Shown piece after piece: positions 36,206 to 45,356 of a stretch of 64,000 nt of DNA. The position numbers were made by a program, and so were the translations under genes. This stretch comes from Saccharofermentans sp. (GTDB lineage Bacteria > Bacillota > Clostridia > Saccharofermentanales > Saccharofermentanaceae): the NCBI GenBank assembly GCA_024403855.1, contig JAKSRC010000010.1, positions 1-64,000 on the forward strand. Direction: 5' to 3'. Each line of letters begins with the position of its first letter. Position 1 is the stretch's first letter. Below the pieces are notes generated by a model that had not been told where the DNA came from, ran no database searches, and saw only the letters and a list, made by a program, of their open reading frames with translations.

Positions 36206-37252
36206 ATGGGAATCAATAAGAAAGCGTTTTTCTTTATTTTATGTTCGTTATTCGCTGCTTCTTTGGCAGGAATCATAGTTCTCTTCTGCAAGTCAGTCAG
36301 ATCTCTAGCTTTGATTGTAGTAACAGCTGCGCTTATAGTTGCACTCGCAGTTCTTCTTATTAAATCCTTTCTGCGAGAAGCTTCTGCAAAGATGAAAGCA
36401 ATTGCTATCCCGGCAGCGTCAGTCATATGCGCAGTAACTTTATTCTTCACAGTAATCGTTGGCATTGCCCCCCTGATTATTTTCCCTGCTAATCACTCCT
36501 CGTATGAATATGAGACTTTGTCAAAAATGGCTCAGGAAGAGGACAGTCGAGTTGTTGCAGTTAATGCCGGCGGCTTTAACGGATGGAGGCTAAAGGCTTC
36601 TAGTGTGGCTGAAGGTGAAGCAAGGCCTGTTGTGTTGTTCTTTATGGGTAACGGAATGAATTCTTCACGTACTGCACTGATGTTTTATAAGGATAATGAT
36701 AAACACTATGCAGGATTTTCTGATGTGTCAGATATCGTTTTCATCGATTATCCCGGATATGGAATCAACGATGGTGTACCTGCAGATGACTCATTAAGAG
36801 AGATGGCACTGGCAGCATACGATGAAGTAGCGTCCTGGTCTACGACGTCGGAAGTAATATCATTTGGTTATTCTATAGGTACCGGTCCAGCTACATATCT
36901 GGCCTCTGAAAGAGACGTGGCCGGATTAATTCTTTGGGCTCCATATGCTAACTCATACGATATCTATAACAACATTATGAATATCTTCCACGGACCTATT
37001 AAGCTTATGGTCAGATATCAGATGGATTCTTATAAATATATCCGTAATGTTAACTGCCCTGTTATGATATTTGCTTCGGATTCCGACGAGTTGATTCCTT
37101 TTCAGAGCAGCCGCGACCTGTTCGCAAATGCAGGTTCTTCTTCTGCAGACTTTGTAACTGTTTCCGGACTTTCTCATGGTGACTTCTTATTGGAAGACAT
37201 GGTGTTAGAGGACAGTATCGACTTCATAAAGAAACTGGTATCAGATATTTGA
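36206..37252 (+). CDS. Membrane-anchored alpha/beta hydrolase
   Basis: 348 aa. Three hydrophobic helices fill about residues 5-100, then an alpha/beta hydrolase domain: FFMGNGMNSSRT (oxyanion region), DYPGYGINDGVPAD, nucleophile elbow GYSIGTGPA, acid in FASDSDELIPF and His in LSHGDF. It resembles the BEM46/ABHD13-like group anchored on the membrane surface. Substrate unknown. It is the last gene of the operon, 58 bp after the CYTH gene, with a weaker link than the genes upstream. Confidence 0.85.
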   Translation: MGINKKAFFFILCSLFAASLAGIIVLFCKSVRSLALIVVTAALIVALAVLLIKSFLREASAKMKAIAIPAASVICAVTLFFTVIVGIAPLIIFPANHSSYEYETLSKMAQEEDSRVVAVNAGGFNGWRLKASSVAEGEARPVVLFFMGNGMNSSRTALMFYKDNDKHYAGFSDVSDIVFIDYPGYGINDGVPADDSLREMALAAYDEVASWSTTSEVISFGYSIGTGPATYLASERDVAGLILWAPYANSYDIYNNIMNIFHGPIKLMVRYQMDSYKYIRNVNCPVMIFASDSDELIPFQSSRDLFANAGSSSADFVTVSGLSHGDFLLEDMVLEDSIDFIKKLVSDI

Positions 37253-37303
37253 ATGGAATAAGCCACTAAGCGCTTGTTGTCCCATTATCGGGATAGTAAA
37301 GAC

Positions 37304-37332
37304 TTTATTACGGCGCCATGCGCGTCTATAAT
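37304..37332 (+). promoter_or_regulatory. Promoter inside the nominal start of the Sel1-repeat gene
   Basis: -35-like TTTATT (37304-37309) and a perfect TATAAT (37327-37332) are separated by 17 bp. Transcription would start near 37339, where an in-frame ATG lies, so the first ATG at 37318 cannot be used from this promoter. Confidence 0.5.
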
Positions 37333-37338
37333 ATAGGC

Positions 37339-38991
37339 ATGAGTAAACACAGACCCTACATTTTTATGACACAGAACAAGCTGATTGACCTTTGCAGGTA
37401 TGATATCGGCTGGATAGAGATTGTCGGCGGCACTGATCTGGATGCATATCCTGAGACAGGTTTTGATGTCCAGTGTGAGAGTGACTATCCGATGCTTTTA
37501 TCAGATCTTAAGATTGCTCTTACCCATTTCGAAGAAGAGCAGCTCTCTTTTAAGGATTTCGCCTTTGACTGGTGGTGTCCCATAACTACTTACTTTTATG
37601 AGAATCTTTGTCTGAGCGAACTTTTAGGCCAGGATCCCGACATGATTTGCGACATGCCCATTCCTCCCCTCCCGGAGACTGAAGAGGACATGATCGTTAC
37701 TATCTTCGTAAAGATTGCCAAGATTGCCGATACTTTCGATGAGACCGGTAATTTCCCCACGGGTATTGCCTCCGAAGTCTTAGGCCTTAAGAATCTTATC
37801 GAACTGATCGAGATTTTCGAAGAGAATAAGGAACTCCCTCCCGAAGAGCGTTCCTATACTCAGGATCAGATGCTTACATATCTCAATCACTGGGATAACA
37901 ATCTTCTCCTGTCCGATGCGCCCGAAGCAGTCATTTCCCGCTTTGTCGACTTTACAGACAGGCTTTGCGATGCACATGTTTTCGAAGCCCTGAAGATTAA
38001 GGCATTTGCCGTTAACGGCGGTAACAGTGCTTTCCCTTGCGACTATAAGGAAGCTGTAAGACTTCTTACGATCCTTCTTAAGGAATTCGGCTTCGGATAT
38101 GCTGCGAATGCATTAGGATTCCTCTATTACTATGGCAGACTTAACGGCAAGCCTGACTACGATAAGGCATTTGCTTATTTTTCTATCGCGTCCAATTACG
38201 GAATCGCAGAAGCCAAGCTCAAATTCGCCGATATGCTCCTTTTCGGTGATGCCGGCAATCCTGACCCTATGCTCGCATATAACATCTATATTCAGGTTTA
38301 CCACGATGCACGAGTCAGATTTGAGACGGGCGATTACGGTTCACCCCTTCCGGAGTGTGCCGTCAGAATTGCCAGGTCATTGGGAATTTTCCCTGAACAG
38401 AAGACAAAAAGGCTGAAGCTCCTTCTTGAAGCTACCTACGCAGCATTTGTGCGTTATCAGAGCACCAAGCTTTATTCTGATCTGGAATTCTCCAAAGAAG
38501 TTCAGGCAGAGATAGACAAAGTAATTAACCAATTCAATTCGCAGGACCCTGTTAAGCTTAATTCCGGCTGGCAGAAGCTCGGAATCGAAGACGTCAACGA
38601 CGTGTTTAATGATTTCTTTGGTCCTCCGCTTCCCGCTTTCTACACCATCGGTGTCAAAAAGCTCAAGAGCAACAGATATAAGTTTACTTTAAAGCGTCAT
38701 TCCATATATCCGGAGAACAGTGCTCCTGTCTCGTTATCGATTCAGCCCTGGCGCCTTAGCGCAGGACTTTGCGACAACATAGTATTTACTTTGCCGCCCG
38801 AGTGTGGAAATGACACTTTGGATTATCTTGCAAGGACAGGTAATGAGGCTTCTTTCGATAAGCTCGTCGTAAACAGCAATAATGGAGGAACCTCTTCCCG
38901 TTTCTCATTTTTCAGGAACGGCCAGGTATTTTTGGATTTCTCCGCTCAGAAGATCTTCTTCAACAAGCCTGTCGGCAAGACCATTTGTTAA
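37339..38991 (+). CDS. Sel1-like repeat protein of unknown function
   Basis: About 550 aa, cytoplasmic, acidic. The middle carries Sel1/TPR-type helical repeats: AANALGFLYYYGRLNGKPDY, DKAFAYFSIASNYGIAEAKL, KFADMLLFGDAGNPDPMLAY. These usually scaffold protein contacts. N- and C-terminal parts are not recognised; the C-terminus looks beta-rich. I start at 37339 rather than 37318 because a TATAAT element lies between the two ATGs. Neither start has a Shine-Dalgarno sequence, so the mRNA may be leaderless. Confidence 0.65.
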   Translation: MSKHRPYIFMTQNKLIDLCRYDIGWIEIVGGTDLDAYPETGFDVQCESDYPMLLSDLKIALTHFEEEQLSFKDFAFDWWCPITTYFYENLCLSELLGQDPDMICDMPIPPLPETEEDMIVTIFVKIAKIADTFDETGNFPTGIASEVLGLKNLIELIEIFEENKELPPEERSYTQDQMLTYLNHWDNNLLLSDAPEAVISRFVDFTDRLCDAHVFEALKIKAFAVNGGNSAFPCDYKEAVRLLTILLKEFGFGYAANALGFLYYYGRLNGKPDYDKAFAYFSIASNYGIAEAKLKFADMLLFGDAGNPDPMLAYNIYIQVYHDARVRFETGDYGSPLPECAVRIARSLGIFPEQKTKRLKLLLEATYAAFVRYQSTKLYSDLEFSKEVQAEIDKVINQFNSQDPVKLNSGWQKLGIEDVNDVFNDFFGPPLPAFYTIGVKKLKSNRYKFTLKRHSIYPENSAPVSLSIQPWRLSAGLCDNIVFTLPPECGNDTLDYLARTGNEASFDKLVVNSNNGGTSSRFSFFRNGQVFLDFSAQKIFFNKPVGKTIC

Positions 38992-38999
38992 GCAAGAAC

Positions 39000-39027
39000 T
39001 GGACTATCACCGAAGAAGGTTTATAAT
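39000..39027 (+). promoter_or_regulatory. Sigma-A promoter of the following lipoprotein gene
   Basis: TGGACT (39000-39005) and a perfect TATAAT (39022-39027) with a 16-bp spacer, 39 bp before the ATG at 39066. Confidence 0.5.
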
Positions 39028-39065
39028 GCCCTTGTTTTAAAAGGGCAAAGACAAGGTCAGAAAAG

Positions 39066-39908
39066 ATGAAATACAGAATAAAGACTCAGCATTTTACATC
39101 TGTTATAGCGCTCATGATTATATCGAGCGTGCTTTTCTGCGCCTGCCAGGCATTAGGCACAGAGTCTTCTGCATCTGGTCCCAGCACTACTACAACACTG
39201 CTGATGGAACTTCCTGATCCTGCTGACTGGAGCTTTGAAGTTGAAGGCGCTGATGCTTCCACAAACGATTCAAATGACGACTGGACAGATGGTTCTGATG
39301 CAGTAAATCCGGAAGAAACAGATATGCCGGATTCTTCTGACGGCACCACAGAATCTACTGCCGAACCGACATTTATCGATTCCGAGAAGGAAGTCGGCAA
39401 TGGTGACTTCGTCTTCATGAGAGAAAATATTAAGTTCCGTTCACAGACTGATATTTCTATGCTGATCAAGCCTGAAGATGGTTCTGTTTACGACTTTGGA
39501 GCAAGAGATATCCGTTGCACATGGATTGACAGTTTTTACATCAGAAGCACATATGGCATGAGAGCTTTCGATGCTTCATACCGCTTCCTTGCTTATTACA
39601 ACAATAACACCTCTATTACCTTCAAGCCTTATAGAGAGATTGGTACATGGAAGACTCCCAAAGGGCATGAATTCCCGCTTTATCTCACCGAGATAGTCAT
39701 CATCTCCCGTAACCTCGAGATAAGGATTCTCCCTAAGGAGACAAATAGTGATGATGTTTACACTGTCTCTATCAACGGCAGAGGTTATTATGCTTCCGAA
39801 GAGCAGCTCCAGATGATGGATTACGTCTTAAGTGCGCTCGCAAAGAAGCCATATATCGACCCCTTAGAGGGCCTCTATACAGGAACTGATCACACTTATT
39901 ATTTCTGA
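39066..39908 (+). CDS. Putative lipoprotein of unknown function
   Basis: 280 aa. Signal peptide ending SVLFCAC, a weak lipobox. A low-complexity Ser/Thr/Asp/Glu linker (about 35-105) follows, then a compact alpha/beta domain of about 170 residues (FVFMRENIKFRSQTDISMLI, YDFGARDIRCTWIDSFYIRS). No family recognised. It has its own promoter and is convergent with the decarboxylase gene, with 10 bp between the stops. Confidence 0.65.
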   Translation: MKYRIKTQHFTSVIALMIISSVLFCACQALGTESSASGPSTTTTLLMELPDPADWSFEVEGADASTNDSNDDWTDGSDAVNPEETDMPDSSDGTTESTAEPTFIDSEKEVGNGDFVFMRENIKFRSQTDISMLIKPEDGSVYDFGARDIRCTWIDSFYIRSTYGMRAFDASYRFLAYYNNNTSITFKPYREIGTWKTPKGHEFPLYLTEIVIISRNLEIRILPKETNSDDVYTVSINGRGYYASEEQLQMMDYVLSALAKKPYIDPLEGLYTGTDHTYYF

Positions 39909-39918
39909 TTTGCTGAGA

Positions 39919-41034
39919 TTACTTAATGTAATCCATGAAGTTCTGTTTGTTCTCAAGCGCAGTAGTTGTAGGCCTTCCGAGGTCATCTCTTGCACCGATT
40001 GAGCACTTAACTTCGATGAGGCTTAATTCTTTTCGAGCCTTGGCATTCTCGAGTTCTTTATCCAGATCGTCGAAGTTATCAACAGATACTGCATTAGGAT
40101 AGCCGCATGCCTTCGCGATTGCGACAACATCCATATTACCTGCAACAGTCGGCATTCCTCCGACGGTCTCGTGTGCACTGTTGTTAATCACTACATGAAC
40201 AAGATTTGAGGGTTTGTTCGCACCGATAACTGCCATAGAGCCCATATGCATGAGAACTGCACCATCGCCGTCTACGCACCAGATGCGCATATCAGGCTTG
40301 TTGATCGCAACGCCCAAAGCAATTGATGAAGAGTGGCCCATTGAACCGACAGTAAGGAAATCGTATTTGTGTGACTGACCGTTTGCTACTCTCGTCTCGA
40401 AAAGTTCTCTTGAGGCCTTACCTGTAGTAGAAACAATCGGATCCTCACCTGATGCCTTAACAATATGCTGGATGATCTCTTCACGGATCATCTTATTGTC
40501 ATTCTTATATTCAACCTTTCCGTCGAAAGAGAGCGCGCCCTTACGGATAACAAAAGCTACATTCTTACCCTTAGCAAGGATCTCGTTGAACTCAGTCATC
40601 TTGGCTTCAACTTCCTCATCGGTCGTATCTTTGCCGATTACGAAAGTTGCGATGTCCATATCTTCGAGAAGCTTTATCGTTACTTCACCCTGATAGATGT
40701 GCTGAGGTTCGTCGTGAATGCCGGGTTCGCCTCTCCAGCCAACGATAAATACCATAGGAATTGCATATACCTTATCGTTAAGAAGTGATGCTACAGGATT
40801 GATTATGTTTCCCTCGCCTGAGTTCTGCATATAAACGACAGGAACCTTACCGGTCGCAAGGTGATATCCTGCTGCAAGCGCAGTGCAGTTGCCTTCGTTG
40901 GCTGCGATTACGTGATGCTTGGGATCGATTCCATATGTTGCCATAAGGTAATTGCAAAGGGCTTTAAGCTGACTATCCGGTACGCCGGAATAAAAATCAG
41001 CACCGATAATATCTACGAGTTTTTCAACTTTCAT
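39919..41034 (-). CDS. Phosphonopyruvate decarboxylase-like ThDP enzyme
   Basis: 371 aa from the ATG at 41034, which has GGAGG four bases upstream; a longer frame adds nine residues without a site. N-terminal half: FYSGVPDSQLKALCNYL and AANEGNCTALAAGYHLATGK (ThDP-activating Glu). C-terminal half: GDGAVLMHMGSMAVIG followed by VVINNSAHETVGG, the ThDP-Mg site (GDG...NN). This fits AepY/Ppd, which makes phosphonoacetaldehyde, and also sulfopyruvate decarboxylase. No PEP mutase or aminoethylphosphonate transaminase is next to it, so the substrate is open. Confidence 0.8.
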   Translation of the reverse strand: MKVEKLVDIIGADFYSGVPDSQLKALCNYLMATYGIDPKHHVIAANEGNCTALAAGYHLATGKVPVVYMQNSGEGNIINPVASLLNDKVYAIPMVFIVGWRGEPGIHDEPQHIYQGEVTIKLLEDMDIATFVIGKDTTDEEVEAKMTEFNEILAKGKNVAFVIRKGALSFDGKVEYKNDNKMIREEIIQHIVKASGEDPIVSTTGKASRELFETRVANGQSHKYDFLTVGSMGHSSSIALGVAINKPDMRIWCVDGDGAVLMHMGSMAVIGANKPSNLVHVVINNSAHETVGGMPTVAGNMDVVAIAKACGYPNAVSVDNFDDLDKELENAKARKELSLIEVKCSIGARDDLGRPTTTALENKQNFMDYIK

Positions 41035-41167
41035 ATAGCCTCCGAAAAGAAGACACGCCAAATTTCTATGTGTCGTCTTAAAAACACATTATAGCACTAT
41101 TAACTGAATGCTTTTTTACAAGCATTTTCTTCACCTTTACTTTTGCCTTTCGCTCTGTATAATTTGA

Positions 41168-41306
41168 AGCATCCAAGGCGGAGTGTGATTCTCCGACCGG
41201 CGGTGAACGTTAGACGCGTAAGCCCGCAAGCCTCATAAATTAATGGAAATGAGGTTGACCCAGTGAAATTCTAGGGGCCGACGGTAAAGTCCGGAAGAAA
41301 GGAAGT
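41168..41306 (+). ncRNA. FMN riboswitch (RFN element)
   Basis: Conserved RFN blocks are present in order: GGCGGAGTGTGATTCTCCGA, CCGGCGGTGAAC, AAGCCCGCAAGCC, a variable arm (CCTCAT / ATGAGG), GACCCAGTGAAATTCTAGGG, and GCCGACGGTAAAGTCCGGA. It ends just before the ribosome site (AGGAAG) of ribU, so binding of FMN would most simply control translation initiation; I saw no terminator hairpin between aptamer and gene. Confidence 0.93.
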
Positions 41307-41314
41307 GTTTTTCT

Positions 41315-41992
41315 ATGTCTGATAACAATGTACCCGTTAAGGTGGATTCTCATGCTACACGTAAGAGAATGCTCTTAAGACTTGCAGTAATTGCGATTCT
41401 TACTGCTATGGCAGTAGTTCTCATGTACTTCGAGTTCCCGCTCCCATTCATGCCACCGTTCTTGAAGTTCGATTTCTCTGAACTTCCTGTACTCGTTGGT
41501 TCTTTTGCATTGGGTCCTGTCGGTGGTATTGTAATTGAGCTTTTGAAAAACCTTCTTCACTTGCCAGCAACAGCTACAATGGGCATTGGAGAGGTCTCAA
41601 ATTTCATTACAGGTTCCATCTATGTCGGAACAGCAGGTCTTGTCTACCGTAAGATGAGAACCAGAAAGGGTGTCGCTTTATCTGCTACAGTTGCAGCACT
41701 TGCTCTCGGCCTTGCAGCAATTCCTGTAAATGCATTCATCACATTGCCTTTGTACGGATCTGCTATGGGTCTTTCAACTGAAACAGTCATCGGTATCTGC
41801 CAGAGCGTTAACCCCTTGGTAAAAGACAAGCTTTCACTTCTCCTTGCCGCATTCGTACCCTTCAATCTTATTAAGGGATTCGGCATTGGTTTGATTGCTT
41901 TCCTTATCTATCTGCCTCTTAAGAGTTTTGTAAATAAGATTTACGACAGAACTCACGACCTTTCCAAAGAAAAGGACGCAAAGAAGTCTTAA
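41315..41992 (+). CDS. ribU: Riboflavin transporter, ECF S component
   Basis: 225 aa with six hydrophobic helices. Seen: LTAMAVVLMYFEFPLPFMPP and FLKFDFSELPVLVGSFALGP, the RibU signature, followed by GGIVIELLKNLLHLP. It needs an ECF energising module (EcfA1A2T), which is not in the window. Control by the FMN riboswitch directly upstream supports the substrate. It ends 12 bp from the stop of the convergent esterase gene. Confidence 0.94.
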   Translation: MSDNNVPVKVDSHATRKRMLLRLAVIAILTAMAVVLMYFEFPLPFMPPFLKFDFSELPVLVGSFALGPVGGIVIELLKNLLHLPATATMGIGEVSNFITGSIYVGTAGLVYRKMRTRKGVALSATVAALALGLAAIPVNAFITLPLYGSAMGLSTETVIGICQSVNPLVKDKLSLLLAAFVPFNLIKGFGIGLIAFLIYLPLKSFVNKIYDRTHDLSKEKDAKKS

Positions 41993-42004
41993 TTTACTAC
42001 ACGA

Positions 42005-42877
42005 TTATTTTTTCCCAACGGCGTTATCTGCGATGAGTCCGATAGCCTTAACTGACTGCGGCCATTCCGGATGCGCTACGGGGAAAACGTGGAACATTTT
42101 ATATTCTCCCTCATTTACTGCATCGTAGAAAACAACGTCCTTAACAACAGCCTGGAATTCAATATCCTGTGCCCTAAGGAAGTCTTCTTCGCCTGTGATG
42201 ACACTTACTCTGAGATCTCCATTGAGCTTTGCAAGTTCTCTTAAATCAAAGGCGAAATCAGCAAGCTTAACGCCTGTTTTCTTCTCATAATAAATACCCG
42301 GGAAAGCTTTTCTGCTGTTAATGATGCCGGGGCAAATAAGGTTAGCTGATTCAGCTGCTGCAAGCGGCTCAACTGTTACACCGAAGCCTTCTCTTACATC
42401 GCTGTTTCTCGAAGCCATTGCGACAACATAAGCAAGATATCCGCCTGCAGAATCACCGACTGTGTGAAGCTTCTCAAATCCATACTCTTTGCAGACAAAA
42501 TTAATAGCTGTGAATATCTCATTCATTACCTGAGCCATATCTGATTCAGGCATGAGTGTGTAATCGACGTTTACAACAGGGATGCCGGCCTTGATCGCAA
42601 GGTGCATGCCGAAGTTCTTATCGAGGATCTTACTGCCGTAAACAAATGCTCCGCCGTGAATAAGAATGAAGCACTCTTTATCGTTATTGCAAACAGAAGG
42701 TGTATAGATATCGAGCTTTAGAGAGTCCTCTTTGGGCTGGTACGCTATGTCAGCTTCCACTTTGCATTCTGCCGGGAAAACCTCGTTTTCGAGCCTGGGA
42801 GTATCGAAAACAATACAGTTCCTGATGAATTCTTTACGTTCTTTTTCAGCACGCTTAAGGTGGATGGCGTCGAACAT
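42005..42877 (-). CDS. Alpha/beta hydrolase, HSL-type esterase
   Basis: 290 aa, no signal peptide. HGGAFVYG (oxyanion hole), TVGDSAGGYLAYV (nucleophile Ser) and a C-terminal HVFPVAHPEWPQS with the catalytic His are typical of the hormone-sensitive-lipase group of acetyl or short-chain esterases. The acid is probably in VSVITGEEDFL. Substrate unknown. It follows the O-antigen-ligase-like gene in the same direction with 20 bp between. Confidence 0.88.
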   Translation of the reverse strand: MFDAIHLKRAEKERKEFIRNCIVFDTPRLENEVFPAECKVEADIAYQPKEDSLKLDIYTPSVCNNDKECFILIHGGAFVYGSKILDKNFGMHLAIKAGIPVVNVDYTLMPESDMAQVMNEIFTAINFVCKEYGFEKLHTVGDSAGGYLAYVVAMASRNSDVREGFGVTVEPLAAAESANLICPGIINSRKAFPGIYYEKKTGVKLADFAFDLRELAKLNGDLRVSVITGEEDFLRAQDIEFQAVVKDVVFYDAVNEGEYKMFHVFPVAHPEWPQSVKAIGLIADNAVGKK

Positions 42878-42897
42878 AGGGTGCCCCTCCTTTTATA

Positions 42898-44313
42898 TCA
42901 TTTCTTCTTGAATGAAATGGGCTTAATTCTCTGTGTTGAAAGTCCGAGGATGATCCAGAAATAAGGAGCAACGTTCATGATGCTGCTGCTAAGCATTGCC
43001 TGTGATACGTATGCTGCGAACATTGTAAGGAACAACCAGCAGAGGCAGCGCTTAACATCGTCTTTTTCTGTGAAGATTCTCTTTACAGTTGTAACAACTG
43101 CATAAAGAAGCAATAAGACATAGTTTGTAATCGCGAAAACGCCCTGTGTAGCGAGCATGTGAATATACTCGTTGTGGCCCTTAGCCTGGACGTAATCGCC
43201 CTTTGTCCAGCCGGGCATTTCTCTGAATGCCTGAGTGAGGTTATCAAGACCGATACCTGTTACCCAGTGGCGCGGTACGCTGTGAAGAGCTGCTCTCCAG
43301 ATTCTGCCACGTCCATGACCGAAGCCGTCCTCACCGACTCTTGCGACTGTATCTTTTGCAGTCTCCTTAATTCTGCCGACAATGTAATTCGTGAAAAGTG
43401 TAGTAACTGCAACGATTACGATGAAGCCGGCAAGCATAATTGCGAAATCAATAGTGATCTTCTTGAGTGTTTCCTTATCCATATTGCTCTTGCGCATAGC
43501 GATGAGGGAAATGATGTATGTAAGGATCATTGCTGCAAAACCAAGCCATGCGAGACGTGCATTACTTGCAAGCATTGTATAGAAAACAAGAAGTGTTGTA
43601 GCGAAGATAAACCACTTGAAATATGTTCTGAAGAACTTCTTCTTGAAGATTACAGAGCTGAAGATGAAAAGGCCTGCACAAGCTGCTGTAAGAAGGCAGG
43701 ATAATGTGCCGTAGAAGTTTGTGTTCTGGAGAAGTCCGTATGCGGAAGTCTTGGAAACACGGTTGTTAAAGTAGAGGCAGTATGCAATCTCAATCTTGTA
43801 TGTCTGAAGGAATGAGACAATTCCCTGCATAAGTGCAACGATGAAGTAAGATGCGAGGAGCTTTTTCCTAAGCTCAGAATCTTCGATCATGGAGCCTGCA
43901 AAGAAGAGGAAATAGTAGCAGAGGAAGTGTAACGGGTGCTCACAGTAGAACGGTGAACCGTCTGCAAATACACCGGGATTAACAGAGAAGATCATCGAAA
44001 GGAGCATGAAGATCAGAAGCGTGAAGTAGAAAACGTCTGCTACGTAGAGCTTGAAATTCTTCCTTACGATTCTCAAAACGAATGTTGCAATTACAAGTGC
44101 TGTTCCGATAATGCCGAAAAGGCCTACTACGTAGGGCTGGAAGTAAGACGGATACATGAATCTGAATGTCTTGATCTTGGTAGACTTCAGAACTTCCGTG
44201 ATGATCTCAACGATCGGCAAAAGGATGTAAAAAGCCATTGCTGTATAGCAAAGGATCTTGTCCATCGGAGATCTTTTGAGCTCCGGGATAGTTGTATTTG
44301 CTGCATTAGTCAT
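42898..44313 (-). CDS. O-antigen ligase/polymerase-like membrane protein
   Basis: 471 aa from the ATG at 44313, chosen for its GAGGTG ribosome site; the open frame runs upstream through promoter DNA without one. About ten to eleven membrane helices. A long loop contains GRGRIWRAALHSVPRHWVTG and KGHNEYIHMLATQGV, the R...H/HNxxL pattern of the Wzy_C (WaaL/Wzy) family, which joins or polymerises surface glycans on lipid carriers. No other polysaccharide genes flank it. Confidence 0.85.
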   Translation of the reverse strand: MTNAANTTIPELKRSPMDKILCYTAMAFYILLPIVEIITEVLKSTKIKTFRFMYPSYFQPYVVGLFGIIGTALVIATFVLRIVRKNFKLYVADVFYFTLLIFMLLSMIFSVNPGVFADGSPFYCEHPLHFLCYYFLFFAGSMIEDSELRKKLLASYFIVALMQGIVSFLQTYKIEIAYCLYFNNRVSKTSAYGLLQNTNFYGTLSCLLTAACAGLFIFSSVIFKKKFFRTYFKWFIFATTLLVFYTMLASNARLAWLGFAAMILTYIISLIAMRKSNMDKETLKKITIDFAIMLAGFIVIVAVTTLFTNYIVGRIKETAKDTVARVGEDGFGHGRGRIWRAALHSVPRHWVTGIGLDNLTQAFREMPGWTKGDYVQAKGHNEYIHMLATQGVFAITNYVLLLLYAVVTTVKRIFTEKDDVKRCLCWLFLTMFAAYVSQAMLSSSIMNVAPYFWIILGLSTQRIKPISFKKK

Positions 44314-44456
44314 ATGTATATGCACCTCATAAGCATAAAAAACATTAATAATTTTGTCTATTATAAAGAACTTGCCCTTTATTTTAAAGTATAGGAGCGA
44401 CCTTACGGCTTCATTGTTATATAATTGACACATCAATATTCTATGGAGGTTTTTGT

Positions 44457-45356
44457 ATGTCAGCTGACACGCAACAAGAAAAACTTTCTTCGCTCGTAGC
44501 ATCCTTTATGAGCTATTCCGCAAGTCATCTTCCCGATGATGTAAAGGCACGTCTTGATGCCATGACCGAAGTCGAGAACGAAGGCTTTGCACCCGAGATA
44601 TACAACGTAATGAAGAAGAACATGGAGCTCGCAGATTCCCTTAAGAGACCTTCATGTCAGGATACGGGAATACCGCAGTTCTTTGCACGCGTAGGCTCCA
44701 AGTGGCCTTATATGGACATCATTGAAGATGCCCTTGTTGACGCTGTTAAGAAGGCTACAGCAAACGCTCCGTTAAGACCTAACGCAGTCGAGGTTTTCGA
44801 TGAGAAAAATACAGGCAATAACATCGGCACACACAGCCCCTGGATCGACTGGGAGATCGTAAAGGACAGCGACTGCCTTGAGATTTACTTCTACATGGCA
44901 GGCGGCGGATGCTCATTGCCCGGTTTTTCGAAGGTCCTCATGCCTCTCGAAGGATACGAAGGCATCGCAAAGGCTGTTTTCGAGCAGATGACAACATACG
45001 GCGTTAATGCCTGCCCTCCCTGCCTCGTTGGTATCGGTATTGCCGGTTCCTCCGAAGTTGCAGCTAAATTATCCAAGAAAGCTCTCTTGAGACAGGTCGG
45101 TTCACACAACCCGAATCCCAAGGCTGCTGAAATGGAAAAACTCATCGAAGACGGTCTCAACTCAATCGGAATGGGTCCTGGCGGATTCGGCGGAAAGCTC
45201 TCTGTAATGGGCGTTAACATCGAACAGGCTTCAAGACACCCCGCAACACTCGCAATGGGCCTTTCAACAGCATGCTGGGCACACAGAAGAGCCGGCATCA
45301 GGATCAAGCCTGACTTCACTTACGATTTCTTCACACACAAGGGGGCCGTTTTATGA
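44457..45356 (+). CDS. ttdA: L(+)-tartrate dehydratase / class I fumarase, alpha subunit
   Basis: 299 aa. Iron-sulfur hydro-lyase catalytic subunit with cluster cysteines in RPSCQDTG, AGGGCSLPG and NACPPCLVGIGIAG. Blocks such as LRPNAVEVFDEKNTGNNIGT, GSHNPNPKAAE, SVMGVNIE and CWAHRR resemble E. coli TtdA as I remember it more than FumA-type alpha chains, but class I fumarases are close relatives and the substrate cannot be fixed by eye. A GGAGG site precedes the start, and TATAAT at 44420-44425 is a possible -10. It overlaps the beta subunit gene by 4 bp. Confidence 0.82.
   Translation: MSADTQQEKLSSLVASFMSYSASHLPDDVKARLDAMTEVENEGFAPEIYNVMKKNMELADSLKRPSCQDTGIPQFFARVGSKWPYMDIIEDALVDAVKKATANAPLRPNAVEVFDEKNTGNNIGTHSPWIDWEIVKDSDCLEIYFYMAGGGCSLPGFSKVLMPLEGYEGIAKAVFEQMTTYGVNACPPCLVGIGIAGSSEVAAKLSKKALLRQVGSHNPNPKAAEMEKLIEDGLNSIGMGPGGFGGKLSVMGVNIEQASRHPATLAMGLSTACWAHRRAGIRIKPDFTYDFFTHKGAVL

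Noticed and set aside
39028..39056. Competing hairpins (GCCCTT/AAGGGC and CCTTGT/ACAAGG) before the lipoprotein gene
   Set aside because: They begin directly after the -10 TATAAT at 39022-39027, so much of the left arms would lie upstream of the transcription start.
41062..41167. Separate small gene between the decarboxylase and the FMN riboswitch
   Set aside because: The open frames there are shadows or short; the stretch fits the two divergent promoters only.
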